NCBI GenBank assembly: GCA_916613615.1
Contig: OU744728.1
Location: forward strand, 30,635,950-30,699,949
DNA length: 64,000 nt
From: Steromphala cineraria
Taxonomy: Eukaryota; Mollusca; Gastropoda; Trochida; Trochidae
Reading direction: 5' to 3'
Below are positions 19,288-31,510 of the stretch, one piece after another. A program made the translations under genes and the position numbers. Every line of letters starts with the position of its first letter. Position 1 is the first letter of the stretch. The notes under the pieces were generated by a model, which worked only from the letters and a program-made list of their open reading frames with translations, was not told the origin of the DNA and did not search any database.

Positions 19288-22200
19288 CCAGCAGGCATTT
19301 TAACGTTGAACCAACGTTGAAACAACGTCGTTTATCAACGTTGAATTGACGTCGAATTTTGATTGGATTTGAAATTTGCCGCAACGTCGAAACCTGACGT
19401 TGTTTCGACGTAGAAATAACGTTAATAGATACGACGTCGCAACAACGTTGGTATAACGTTATCTCGACGTATATACGATATTGTATCAACGTTGAAACAA
19501 CGTTTTATTGACATATTTTTAACGCGACATCAACGTCGATACAACATGGCTTTAACATTGATACAACGTTGATACGATGTTGCTGCAACGTTGGTAAAAA
19601 GTTAATCCCATTTCTAATGATGCTGAATAGATATGATGAGAGACGTTTTTCAATGTATATAACACTGCAGAGAATCATAGAGACCGAAATCGTATCATAA
19701 AAAAAATAAGGTATATCGTCGGGAATAGCTGTATAAATTCAACCAACAAATTAACAAGTCAAAAACAAACCGAGGTAATGATTACATAAATGTTTATTAA
19801 TCTTTTAAACATTTCTATGAAAAGCAGTCTTATCATGTATTCTTGTATATGTTTCTTCACAGCGTTGGCCATCAGCAAAGTTCTGTACAAAAGAAAGATA
19901 AAAGTAAATGAAGTGAAAAATCAATCACATAAATTGTATATGTCGATCCCTTATCAAATATGTGCTAATAACTTGTTCTGCTCTTTTGAATCCTGCCTTG
20001 AATGACTTTTGTGTGCATTATAACTGATTTATTGTTTAATTGTTAACTTATTTAAAATTTGAAACTGGTAAAATAAAAATGAAATGAATGTCGAATCATC
20101 GGAATGGCATTTACAACAGTATACACTATATACATACCTGAGGGTAGTTTGACAGATCAACTCCCAGAAGCACGTGCATGTATCTTCTCTGCTTCGCCAG
20201 TCTCCAGCTCTCTCCTCCCTCTCAATCAGCAGACTCTGAGAAAATTTATAATATTCATGTATTATATTCAAATATAATCAATAATATCCTAACACATTTC
20301 TTTAAAACACTTCTTGATTCGCGGATTCCTTAAAACATAACTGTAATGGGAGTGAAAAGGTGTCAGTGAGGAATTTGCCTTAAAATTAATTTGTATATAT
20401 ACACATTATAATTATACAATGAATCGTACATGTCGGTTCAAGCTTAGGTGAGTTGATATCAATCTTAGTCATATAGATATAATGCTAAACTGTCATGCAT
20501 TAAAATATTGGATGGTCTGGTCACTGGTAATATTGTGTTTTGCAAGGAAATAAACAATTGAAAACGAATTTCATCCATCAACAGTTCAGAAAAAAGTATG
20601 TGGTATGCCATCATTCCGTCATATTTGAACATAATTATATGATAAGTCTGATACAAAATTAATAAAGTTAACAATGAAAATAAAATCAACTAAATATAGC
20701 TGGATCCCTTATTGTTCTTAAATACGGGCGTATAATTTATACTTTTGGCAAATGATATTTCAGTTATTAATAATTATTATACCAATTACATCAATACTGT
20801 AGGCCTACATGTACATGTATAAATGTCCAAATAGTATGATATGTGAATATTTGATGTCTTTCATGAATATGACGCAATTGGGAACAACACTATTACAACA
20901 ACCTTAAACGTATTAAACGTAAGTAGCCATATCTTTCTATGACGTGATTATAGTTCAAGTGACGGAGTCATTCAAATAATTGATCAAAATTATATAGTTT
21001 TAAACTGAGATGATTGCCAATCTACCCGGTTTAAACACAACCCTTTTCATGATCTTTTTCCAACAAAAATAATACGGGACAACGCTGATTATGATGCACT
21101 CATTGCCACTCTATGATAACAATTCAACTGCTGTTTCATTCAAGCTGATGCTCAGAGTAGATAGTTATTAATCAAAAACAACAACGAAACTGTACACGTA
21201 CAGTGAACGCTCTGAACCAAATGAACTCCTAAACAGCTGATCGAATACTTTACGAGCTCCGTGCAACACCGGTTACGGTATCAAGCACTTTATGCTATGC
21301 CACAACACTGTACGGAGTTCAACAATGTTGCGGACACAAGTTGAATGACAACAGAAGTTTTGAACCTATGACTTTCTTTTATCATCGTGACTCACTTAAC
21401 TAATTAAACAAATGCTATTTTTCAAATAATAGTTTAATATTAGTGCTATAATAATATATAATCGTACTAGATCTACAGTTGCCTTGGCACTAGGCCTACT
21501 GCAGTAGGCCAACAGAAGTCAACGAGATGCGTTCAAATTTTGACGTGTCTAGAGTGTAATTTGAAACTCAATGAGGGAAAGTTTAATAGATCAAGGGAAA
21601 TACTTACCATTTCAAAATAGTAGAGCGATGTCAGTGCACCCGAATAGTGATCCGATATAACATCTAACAGGACGTTGATTTCCCCTTACATCGACCGACA
21701 AACATGGCGACGAAAGTACTAAGATTGTGACGTAATAGTTGAAACTATGACGTCATCAGCATTTGTGCTGGCGCGAAAATGTGGTATGCTTGTTGGCGAA
21801 CAAAGTAACGTCGGTAATATAAAAAAAATGACTTTTTTTCAGTTCATACGCCGTTTAGGGAAACAAATTATCGGCAAATATTGTTTATGAATAAAGTGAT
21901 CACGAATTTTCAAGTGCTAGCCTATTCACGAAACAATGCTTTTAAAACGGTATATTTATTCATTTATTCATTGATAGATTAATGACTGTTTTACACAAAT
22001 TTATGTAACTATATTTGAAAATGACTTTTAAAGTGTACTTTTTTTACTGATTTCATATCTATACATTTTATTGGTAATTCGAAAAAGCTTTATTATAAAA
22101 GGAATGGAAAAGGTTAAACTTTATAAAGGAAAACAACTCTCTTTAGCGCTCTTTACAAGTTTAAAGGCGAATATCACACAATTTTAACAGACACTTATTC

Positions 22201-22600
22201 GCGTTTTTAATGAATGATCAACTAACAAACGAAAATCTTTAGTTTCACAAGAGACAGACGTGCTTTCATCTGATATAATTCGTAGGTTGTAAAATCGGAA
22301 CAACGTAAGGTCATTTATCAACATAAATCTCAAATACATAGACGTCGGAAATAGAAACGTTGAAACGACGTTGTGTATCTTGATTTTCTCGACGTCGAAA
22401 GAACGCCACCTTAACCGAAATAACCGACGTTGTAACAACGTCGTTAAATCAACGTCGAAATTAACAACGTCGAAGCAACGTTGCCTTTATCGACGTCGAA
22501 ATTACTGACGTTGAAACAACGTCTATTTTAAGTTTAACGACGTCGCGACAACATCTAAACTATAATCCAACGTCGATTCGACGTTGTGTGCCTGCTGGGA
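19288..22600. mobile_element. Putative DNA element bounded by ACGTTG-type arrays and CCCAGCAGGCA ends
   Basis: The left end starts CCCAGCAGGCA, and the right end is its complement (TGCCTGCTGGG), giving 11-bp terminal inverted repeats. Inside each end is an array of degenerate short palindromic motifs (AACGTTGAAACAACGT and CGACGTCGAAAC types) at 19300-19600 and about 22335-22585. Total about 3.3 kb. Sequences with these ends and arrays are familiar as dispersed repeats in aquatic animals. No transposase was recognised and the target duplication is unclear. A spliced candidate gene lies inside on the minus strand. Confidence 0.6.
19759..21700 (-). CDS. Unidentified spliced candidate gene inside the ACGTTG-bounded element
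   Basis: Three blocks with good splice signals: one ending at 21608 (donor GTAAGT), 20138-20235 (acceptor TTTTCTCAG, donor GTATGT), and from 19882 (acceptor TTTCTTTTGTACAG). In one register the frame stays open through all three: ALTSLYYFEM, then SLLIEREERAGDWRSRED, then TLLMANAVKKHIQEY, with a TGA at 19761-19759. In a second register the last two blocks read YMHVLLGVDLSNYPQ then NFADGQRCEE, with a stop upstream of an AATAAA at about 19798. I cannot decide between them, and there is no clear in-frame ATG at the 5' end. A CRE (TGACGTCA, 21748-21755) lies just upstream of the first block. No family recognised. Confidence 0.3.
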
Positions 22601-22768
22601 AATGAATATATTTAGAAAATGAATAGTTAACTTCCGTTTGTAAAATTTCGGTATTCATTAATATTAAAAAAACTCATATTTAGTTTAAAATCGACAATGT
22701 TAACCGAAGGTTTGAAACTGGTATTGAATAACAACAAATCCCAGAAATTTACAAAAGCAAATATTTTT

Positions 22769-23763
22769 ATGCCCCCGAATCGGAGATTCCGGGGGTATAT
22801 TGTTTTTCACCTGTCCGTCTGTCCGTCCGTCCGTCTGTCTGTCCGTTTGTCCACAAAAACTTTAACCTTGGTCATAACGTTTGATTGGTCAGAGCTAGGT
22901 CTTTGATACTTGACATATGGATCCCTTGTGATGAGACCTTTCAGATGACACCATGACATTTGACCTTGTGACCTTGACCTTGACACAGCGAGCCTTTTCC
23001 AAAAACTTTAACCTTGGCTATAGTTTCTATACTGTCAGTGCTAGGTCTTTGATACTTGACATGTGTATCCCTTGTGATGAGACCTTTCAGATGACACCAT
23101 GATATTTGACCTTTTCCGTCCGTCCGTCCGTCTGTCCGTTTGTCCACAAAAACTTTAACCTTGGTCATAACTTTTGATTGGTCAGAGCTAGATCTTTGAT
23201 ACTTGACATATGGATCCCTTGTGATGAGACCTTTCACATGACACCATGACATTTGACCTTGTGACCTTGACCTTGACACAGCGAGCATATTAATTTTTAA
23301 CCTTGGTCATAACTTTTGATTGGTCAGAGCTAGCTCTTTGATACTTGACATATGGATCCCTTGTGATGAGACCTTTCAGATGACACCATGATATTTGACC
23401 TTGTGACCTTGACCTTGACACAGCGAGCCTTTTCAGAAAACTTTAACCTTGGCTATAGTTTCTATACTGTCAGTGCTAGGTCTTTGATACTTGACATGTG
23501 TATCCCTTGTGATGAGACCTGTCAGATGACACCATGATATTTGACCTTTTCCGTCCGTCCGTCCATCTGTCTGTTTGTCCACAAAAACTTTAACCTTGGT
23601 CATAACGTTTGATTGGTCAGAGCTAGATCTTTGATACTTGACATATGGATCCCTTGTGATGAGACCTTTCAGATGACACCATGACATTTGACCTTGTGAA
23701 CTTGACCTTGACACAGCGAGCAGGATGCATCCGGGGGCATTCGTGTTTCACAAACACATCTTG
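22769..23763 (+). mobile_element. HINE/pearl-like non-autonomous helentron, family A
   Basis: Starts after a T run with ATGCCCCCG and has the complementary CGGGGGCAT near the 3' end. A stem-loop (GTGTTT-CAC-AAACAC) follows, then ATCTTG before another T run. The core holds about six units of roughly 145 bp (starts near 22858, 23005, 23150, 23298, 23441, 23587) beginning AACTTTAACCTTGG. Subterminal inverted repeats, a tandem core, a 3' hairpin and insertion in a T run are the hallmarks of helentron-associated elements. No coding capacity. Confidence 0.75.
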
Positions 23764-25540
23764 TTTTATATTGCAAACATGCAGTAGTACAAAACAGTGG
23801 CACTCATAAACATGAGGTCTTACAATATTCACTGTGGAATTTTATACTAAGAAAAAACATAGGAACAGATATTTTAAACTCGCCCCAGACCATTTTGACA
23901 GTAAGCAATCATTATGATGTCATAACGGTTGGCCTTTGTGATTTAGTGCGATGGGAACAGCGCATTCATTCAAAAGAAATCAGCCGCATGACTCATTGCA
24001 TTAAATAAGCAAACACTGAGCAGATTACAAAAATGTTTAGTTGCATAAATCTTATTCTAGAGCAAATAGAACATAACTTGTTAGCATCTACGGAAATATG
24101 CAAGTTAAAGAATGAAAACAACAGTAAGAATTGAGTAGCAGATGAATATTATTGGGAGCATCAGAAAATTAAATGTTGGGCCAGACCAAGTCTAGTAGAA
24201 ATAACGTATCCTTGGAGCCGAGGTGACTCCCCTCATTCAATTGTAGGTGTTCATTGTCATTCAACACTGGGCAATCCTTCAAGTCAACAAATCAATAACA
24301 TGTATTTACCTAAGTCATGTTAATTATGTTATTATCATTTTCATGTTTGTTTTTGGTTTTGTGATACACTTCTTCTCTGTCTAGAAGCTTTGTTTATATT
24401 TATCTTGTTTAACTCAGTCATTTATGCATTTAACTATAAAAAAAACCAATCAATTTGTAACAAGTTCATATAAGATTGTGATGGTGACATTACAGGGCTC
24501 TAAAATCACAAAGTGATTGAAGCATTCATAAAATGTCTTATTTGGGCTGAAAGTGATGTTTATCTGAATTTGAGTGCTAAACCATCTAATTATGCAGTAC
24601 TTCAGGGGTCCCTCACTCAGTCATTTGAGGGGTCAATTTCTTTGTGCAAGGGCCCAAGATTTCTGGTTTCTGCTATGAAATTATAAAACCAAATACATGT
24701 TGCATTATCTCACATGTTATATATATGCATACAACAGTAACATACCGTAATTATAAAAAAATTCCATTTACACAAAGAAGTTAGAAGCATATAACTTTAA
24801 ATCATGGCATGGAACTGTAGGATCCAGCACTTCAAATGATGGGCCATTGAAACAAATCATGGGGGTATGGCCCTGGTTTTAGATATTGTGATATTGAAAA
24901 GAATTTAGTCAAGTTCAGGTCTGCACATATGTCTTACCATAAGTATTTCTGGAGCACAGTTACAGTAGTTGAATATTAATCAAATAACCTTTCTACAGTT
25001 TAAGAACTTGAAATCTTGAAAACAGATATGCCTATTTTATTCTTGAAAACAGATATGAATCCTGGGAAAAACCTTAAATTTTCTACACGTGATCTCATAG
25101 ATGTTATGAATTATTTGCATGCGTCTAGTGCCACAGTAGGAGCAACACATGTTTAGAATGACTCCCTCTATGTAAGTGCATTCAGATGACTTTGTGTCAT
25201 TCACCTTGTCTTCAAATGATGATAGGGTCCATTACCAATGATTCGGTCTTTTCAGTCTAAGATATTTTTTGAAAAATCATCTGATTCTTTTTAAATTTTG
25301 CACATGACTTCTACCCTACTAGGAGGGATGCACGGGCAATTTACAAGGGATAATGTTAATTTCTGAATATTTTACACAATCCATGTTTTGTACTTCATCT
25401 TTTTCCAAGATCAGAATTTGTCAAAATGATTACAGAAAAACTATTTATTCAATTCATTTCAAATTTTGCACATGTCCCCTAACCTATAAGGAGAGGTGAA
25501 GTGCTAAATGTAAGGGTGAAGGAGGCCACGCTCACTTTTT
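23764..25540. other. Spacer without recognised features
   Basis: AT-rich, no exon with paired splice sites and no repeat structure that I could see. Confidence 0.5.
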
Positions 25541-27006
25541 AGCTCATCAGGACTGAAAGTCCAGATGGGCTTATGGCATGGCCCGTCGTCCGGCGTTCGT
25601 CCGTAAACTTTTGACACTTTTGACTTCTCCTCATGAACCATACACATTAGAGAGCTGAAATTTTGTGTACAAGTACCTTAGCATATGGAGATTCTAATTT
25701 GTTACTTTGGTGAATCTGTGACCCCAAATAGGGTCACAGGGGTCACAACTTTAAAAACCTATTTTCATCTTCTTCTCCAGTTCCAAAAGGAGTAGAGAGT
25801 TAAAAATTAGTGCAGACTCCTTGGACAATGGAGATTCTAATTTGTAACTTTGGTGACCCTGTGACCCCAAATAGGGTCACAGGGGTCACAACCTTAAAAA
25901 CCTATTTTCATCTTCCTCTCCAGTTCTAAAAGAACTAGAGAGTTAAAAACGATATGTGCAGAGTCCTTGGCCAATGGGGATTCTAAATTGTAGATTTCGT
26001 GACCCCATGACCCCAAATAGGGTCACAGGGGTCACAACCGTAAAAACCTATTTTCATCTTCTTCTCCAGTTCTAAAAGGACTAGAGAGTTGAAAGTGATA
26101 TGTGCAGACTCCTTGGACAATGGGGATTCTAATTTGTAACTTTGGTGAACCTGTAACCCCAAATAGGGTCACAGGGGTCACAACCTACAAAACCTATTTT
26201 CATCTTCTTCTCCAGTACTAAAAGGACTATAGAGTTGAAAATGATATGTGCAGACTCCTTGGCCAATCAGGATTCTTAATTGTAGATTTTGTGACCCCAT
26301 GACCCCAAATAGGGTCACAGGGGTCACAACCTTAAAAACCAATTATCATCTTCTTCTCCAGTTCCAAAAGGTCTAGAGAGTTAACATTGATATGTGCAGA
26401 CTCCTTGGACAATGGGGATTCTAATTTGTAACTTTGTTGACCCTGTGACCCCAAATAGGGTCACAGGGGTCACAACCTTAAAAGACTATTTTCATCTTCT
26501 TCTCAAGTTCCAAAAGGTCTAGAGAGCTGAAATTATATATGCAGACTCCTTGGCCAATGGGGATTCTAAATTGTAGATTTCGTGACTCCATGACCCCAAA
26601 TAGGGTCACAGGGGTCACAACCTTAAAAACTTATTTTCATCATCATCTTTAGCTTCTAAAGGTCTATAGAGCTGAAAGACTGCATGTAGACTCCTTGGCC
26701 AATTGGGATTCTAAACTGTAGGTTTTGTGACCCCATGACCCCAAATAGGGTCACAGGGGTCACAATCTTAAAAACCTATTTTTGTCCATAAGATGACAGT
26801 CTATGGCAAATTTATTTCTCCTTGTATATTTTAGTGTGGACTTCTTTCACTGTCTGATATTAGCGATCTAGAAAGTGTTGAATAATAATACATTTGTTTT
26901 GTAATTTTTTTATAGGTTTTCTTGCAATAGGTAACATCAGTTTCATTTTTAGCTCATCTTGCAAACTTGATATGATGCCTGATGAGCTACAGAGCCAATG
27001 GCTCTA
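25541..27006 (+). mobile_element. HINE/pearl-like element, family B, copy 1
   Basis: Begins AGCTCATCAGGACTGAAAG after a T run. Ends with CCTGATGAGCTAC, the hairpin AGAGCCAATGGCTCT, then A and a T run. The core contains repeats of about 143 bp, each with a TGACCCCAAATAGGGTCA block and a CTTGGACAATGGGGATTCTAA block. No ORF. Same family and orientation as the copies at 40037, 41694 and 58115. Confidence 0.85.
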
Positions 27007-27657
27007 TTTTTTTTGTTATCACCTATTTTTAGGGTTTTTTGTTTATAAGTTTGGTGACATCTCCGTACAAGTGGGACAATTTTAACATAGTGTCCTTTGT
27101 TCAGATTCCATCAGCTTTAACATTTCAGTCCTTTGTAAAAGAAAAATTGTTGAGTGTATATACCGGTAATAGATAAATATCTATGGGTTGGTTTTTTTTC
27201 CTGTGGCAGTCAATATTGTTGGGCCAATGGGGGGATGTGTGGTATTTACATAGAAGAGTATTGATGCTGAAGGTATGGTGGATAAGACTTGATCTAGCAA
27301 ACCTTAGATACATAGAGTGTACTGGTGCATATTGTACTAGCTCGATGGACGTGGCAGGCTGGTTATGCTTAAAGTGAGGTGTTAATGAAGTGTTTCCTGT
27401 TGTGAGGCCTTATTACTTGATGACCTCAGGAATTCCTGTAGTGTAGTGTAGTGCCAGCTCGTGGTGCCAGTCGGACAGGTGCAATTATATGTATACATAC
27501 ATGATCATCAGCAAGAAACACCTCTAAAGTGTGCCCATGACATCAAAGACCAGTGACATTAAATTCAGTATATCAATCATTGTAACGTCACATTGTTATT
27601 ATTTTTAAAACACTCATTTTGAACATATGCTGCTGTACACCTGAATTATGTATATTA

Positions 27658-27678
27658 TTCATATATATATATATATAC
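27658..27678. repeat. AT dinucleotide run
   Basis: About ten TA units. Confidence 0.8.
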
Positions 27679-27937
27679 CTGGTGGAGGAGGGGCAGAGTA
27701 GTGCTCCCCTCAACCAGATTGAGGGGGGCCGAGTAGGTCGGGGTACAGACCAGACATCTGCGTTTGTGTGTCCATCATATTCATTTCTGATATGAAAATA
27801 CAAATAATGATGAAGTCAAATCCATGAAAGTTTATTCATGTAATCAAGGGGCTTTGATAGTGTATCTTTAGTCTTATTATTGGAACTTTTATGTTATGAT
27901 TTTTATTTGAAAATTATTTGTCTTTACTTCTGTAAAG

Positions 27938-28370
27938 TAAGGATGGGTATCGTTCCTCCTTTCTTTATTGCAATATGTTGCGATACAGAAAAGCGTATTG
28001 CTATACGTATTGCAATATATTGGTACTTCTTTAATTTAAGAATTTGCATGCTATCTTGTATAGATATGAGCGTTGAGAACGATCATCATTGCTCAATTAT
28101 ATATGAGCCGTTTTGGAAAGGACATTTTTTCAATCACTGTTTATGATCTGTATACATATTTGAGCTATATTCACAATATAACTTCACACTTTAAAATGAA
28201 CTTGACGTAAATCTTGTTACATTTGTTTGTGTTTGTTAATAATTTTAGACGGAAATAGCTTGTTTTAAAATGTTTGATATATTGTATAATTTCAAAAGTG
28301 TGTACCGATTCGTATCACCTTGTTCCTGTATTGCAATATACTGATATAAAGATAAAACCGTGCATCCTTA
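27938..28370. mobile_element. hAT-type MITE with 8-bp target site duplication
   Basis: 433 bp with terminal inverted repeats TAAGGATG. The flanks carry CTGTAAAG (27930-27937) and CTGTAAAA (28371-28378), matching at 7 of 8 positions. An 8-bp duplication with short inverted ends is typical of hAT elements. The interior has alternating TATTGCAATA-type motifs. No transposase. Confidence 0.72.
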
Positions 28371-28378
28371 CTGTAAAA

Positions 28379-30308
28379 GTATGAGTATGGCATGGCTCAG
28401 CAGGTTCATGTTTGTAGTATTAAAAGTCTTATATTAAGGAGGTTGGATCTAGATATTAAGATAAAGCAGGATGAATGACAAACTAATCAATATGCAATTT
28501 AAGATAAGAAAATATATCAAAAGGATCTAACAGTTACAGTAGATCTCTTCACATGTTGCAGCCAACTATAGCTTCATATCTCGGCTATAACGAAAACCCC
28601 AAACAGCATCACATCACATGATTGGTCCAACACAAAGTGTTAATGAGCCTACCCTTGTGGTTTTTGAGTTCTGATCAGGAATAATACATGCTGCAAGCAT
28701 AGACAGACTAACGGAAGGGGGTTATTTTTTACATCCCCTGAAAACTTTTTCTAGCGGGGTATAATATTAATGTGGTTTCTCTTCAGAAGAAGTGTCTTAA
28801 GTCGAATTGGATTTCACTTGAATTCCAATCATTTTTCAAAATACATATTTGCTAAAAGCCGCTATGCATTCCCCGCTTTTTCAAAATACACAATATTGGT
28901 AAGAAATAGCGTAATTTGCCAATGGCAGAAGTAAGAGTAATGCTGTTACGCTTCACATCGTTTTGCTGATCCTCTCATTATTTTTATATTTATGAATAAA
29001 ACATTGAAAGGACTTGCTATTTGAAAAATATACCGTAAACAATTTCATAAAAATGTATTTGTTTGACCCATTATTTTTTATATAAATGGTGACATGAATA
29101 GTAATGACCCATTCTAATTTAAAATGATATAATTACTTACATTAGCCAAGAAAAACAAAGAGTTAAATATCAAGGCTGACCTTTAACAACTGGCTATTAA
29201 CTTGACCAATAGCATTGCCTCCCAGTTAATGATACCCTTGGAAAGTTTATTTGCAAAAGGAAACACTGATATATTTGTGTGAGAGTGCTGTAAACCATCT
29301 CCGTCTGTTGAGATTCAGAGCCCTAACTCACTGCTGTTACTCAGCTCGCCCAAGTGTAACGATAAAGATGAAACAAATGTGTAACTATGTAACTTATGTT
29401 GATATTGTGTTGTGCAATGAAGACAGCATGTCTAGTATTTGTAACAGGAATCTGCCTTAACCCTGAGGCTGCTTGGTACTTTGTCTTAGTGTGTTGTAAT
29501 GTTGACTGGAGGAAGGTGTAATGCCCAGGGAGTTGAGCAGTACTTACCATGTCAAGTCTGGTAGAAGCTGTTAATGTTCTACTGTATCGTGTATGGTTGC
29601 AGCTGAACGTCACACTAACTCTAATCATTACCTCTTCTTAACGTGGTCATCGATCAAGGGTTATAATAGATATATATTGTTAAAAAGGAATCATCACATT
29701 TTGGCAGTTGAACAGGATTCAAGGTTGTCATTTCTTCACGTGTCAGACATATCTCGCAAATAATTGTCATGATTGTGAAAAATTTTCATAACTTATTAAT
29801 AAGAGCTTCCTTTCCCTTTAATTGATTCATGCAAACTTTGTAAGACAATGATTGAGAGGTCCAGATTATGTCTACCCACAGGAGAATAAAGCAGTCATAA
29901 CCAACATATTGTGGTAGGTTTTATCATTACGTGTCACTTTAGAAGACAAGTATCCATTTTTTCGCAAGTGGACATGTATTGTGAAAGGAAATGCTCATGT
30001 TGAAATTTGCTTTGAACTGTGAGGAATAAAGAAGGAATATGTGCATGTGCATGCCTAGTTTCTAGATAAAACCATACAAGTTTTGCTTTATTTGTTCATA
30101 TGAGAATCCTTATATCACACAGCACAGATGAATACAGGTTCCCTTCTCTTTCTAATGATGTCACATTTTACTTCCTGACAAGCGGGAAGTCAATAAATAA
30201 ATCAGCTGACAATATGAGCTTCACAATTTGTTGATCTGATCTGATCTGTGTCCTTGTTTCGAGAGTTGATTGTCTGATACCAGTTAGGAAGGATCTGACT
30301 GAGTGAGG
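28379..30308. other. Spacer upstream of a putative first exon
   Basis: No exon or repeat recognised. The last few hundred bases before 30309 are less AT-rich and may hold its promoter. Confidence 0.45.
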
Positions 30309-30428
30309 ATGTCTGTGAAGAAGGAGAGCAATGGCGTCCTCAAGGCGAGTCTGTACACGGAGAACCGCACCATCTACCGGCGCAGCAATGACCACGCCAG
30401 CAGGTCCTCCACAGCGCAGGACGAGATG
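30309..30428 (+). CDS. Putative alternative first exon, 40 codons (MSVKKESNGVLKASLYTENR...)
   Basis: The ATG at 30309 opens a clean 120-nt coding stretch with high third-position GC, unlike the AT-rich surroundings, ending AQDEM at GTACCG (30429), phase 0. The sequence is polar, rich in Ser, Arg and Asn, without a signal peptide, so the product would be cytoplasmic. Four other exons on this strand end the same way, in phase 0 at a donor. The donor is the weakest of the five; reading through adds about 25 residues and then a stop. The gene is not recognised. Confidence 0.55.
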
Positions 30429-30816
30429 GTACCGCAGCATTGGTCTCTCTTATCAGTGATTACTCTAGAAACAGTCCTACCAGTTGCTTATTTCCTCTAA
30501 AGGTTCAAATACAATGGCACTTCAACATTCAGTGCTTATATATTAAGAGTACCAGTGGCTTACTTATCTGCTCTGCTGCCTTAGTTTCATCTTCAATAGG
30601 TATCACGTTTATTACTGACCAATATGAGCTTCATCAACCGTAGAGTCTATGTCACAATGTTTTTAATACGAAGTGGTTACTTAGGTTAGTTTTCTTCACC
30701 CTGCTGTTCAACCCTAGGTGCTCCTTGGTGTCTGTGGCCTGGCATCTATGTTGATATTTGCACGTGAACTCAGTAAAGCCTTGTTCTGCTCATGTGTATG
30801 GCACGTTGACAGCAGG

Positions 30817-30846
30817 ATGGAGCATAGGGGCACAGGCCGGGGCAGA
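30817..30846 (+). CDS. Weak candidate first exon (MEHRGTGRGR)
   Basis: ATG at 30817, ten codons, then GTGGGA; phase 0. It lies in a GC-richer island like the better candidates, but the donor is poor and the stretch short. Listed because it fits the same phase pattern. Confidence 0.15.
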
Positions 30847-31259
30847 GTGGGACTGACATAAAGGCCAAGGCTCATTACCCAATGTTTAGTTAGCAGAGGT
30901 CGACAGGTCCCCTGTGTGTGTAGATATGGATGAGCTAACGTGTGTGTTTTATGTTAGCGAGTGATTACACCGTGCTACAGGTGACTGCTCCTGATAACAG
31001 GTCGTATTGCAGCTCTGAGGTGCAGGAGTTCACTTTGTATAATTACCTGGTGTTTGTGCCTTGAAATTACTGTTTCTCAAACAAACTTTTCTGTTAAACT
31101 TACATACTGTGCACCTTTGAATACAACAAGAACCTTGTACTTGATTTCTTTGTTTCAAATTCATTCTCAAGAAGTCAATTTCTAGCTGTGATGACTTTGG
31201 AGTATCCTTTGTGAATCTGGTGTAAAAATATTTACTCTTTTTAATTTAGTATTTGATAG

Positions 31260-31510
31260 CATAGCATTCTCCAGAAGCATAAGGCCTAGAAAGCTGAAAC
31301 TTGTGTACTGCCTCTTTGAATAATTAGGATTATAATTTGTAGCTTTGGTGGCCCTGTTACCGTGTATAAGGGCCACAGGGGCTGCACCAATAAACCAATT
31401 TTTATCTTCTTCTCCAGTAGCATAAGGCCTAGAAAGCTGAAACCTTGTGTACATACTCCTTGACTAGTGAGGATTATAATTGATAGCTTTGGTGGTCCTG
31501 TGGTCCCTAT
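31260..31510 (+). repeat. Decayed fragment of HINE family B core
   Basis: Two diverged units (AGGCCTAGAAAGCTGAAAC; ATCTTCTTCTCCAGTAGCAT; GGATTATAATTTGTAGC) correspond to the family B core but have lost the TGACCCCAAATAGGGTCA block. This implies an older wave of the same family. Confidence 0.65.

Noticed and set aside
22697..23832. Short open frames with KGLITRDPYVKYQR-type repeats
   Set aside because: They are translations of the family A tandem core on the minus strand, with no independent support.
27345..27376. ATG followed by GTGAGG donor
   Set aside because: Ends in phase 2, unlike the consistent phase 0 of the better candidates, and lacks a GC-rich flank.
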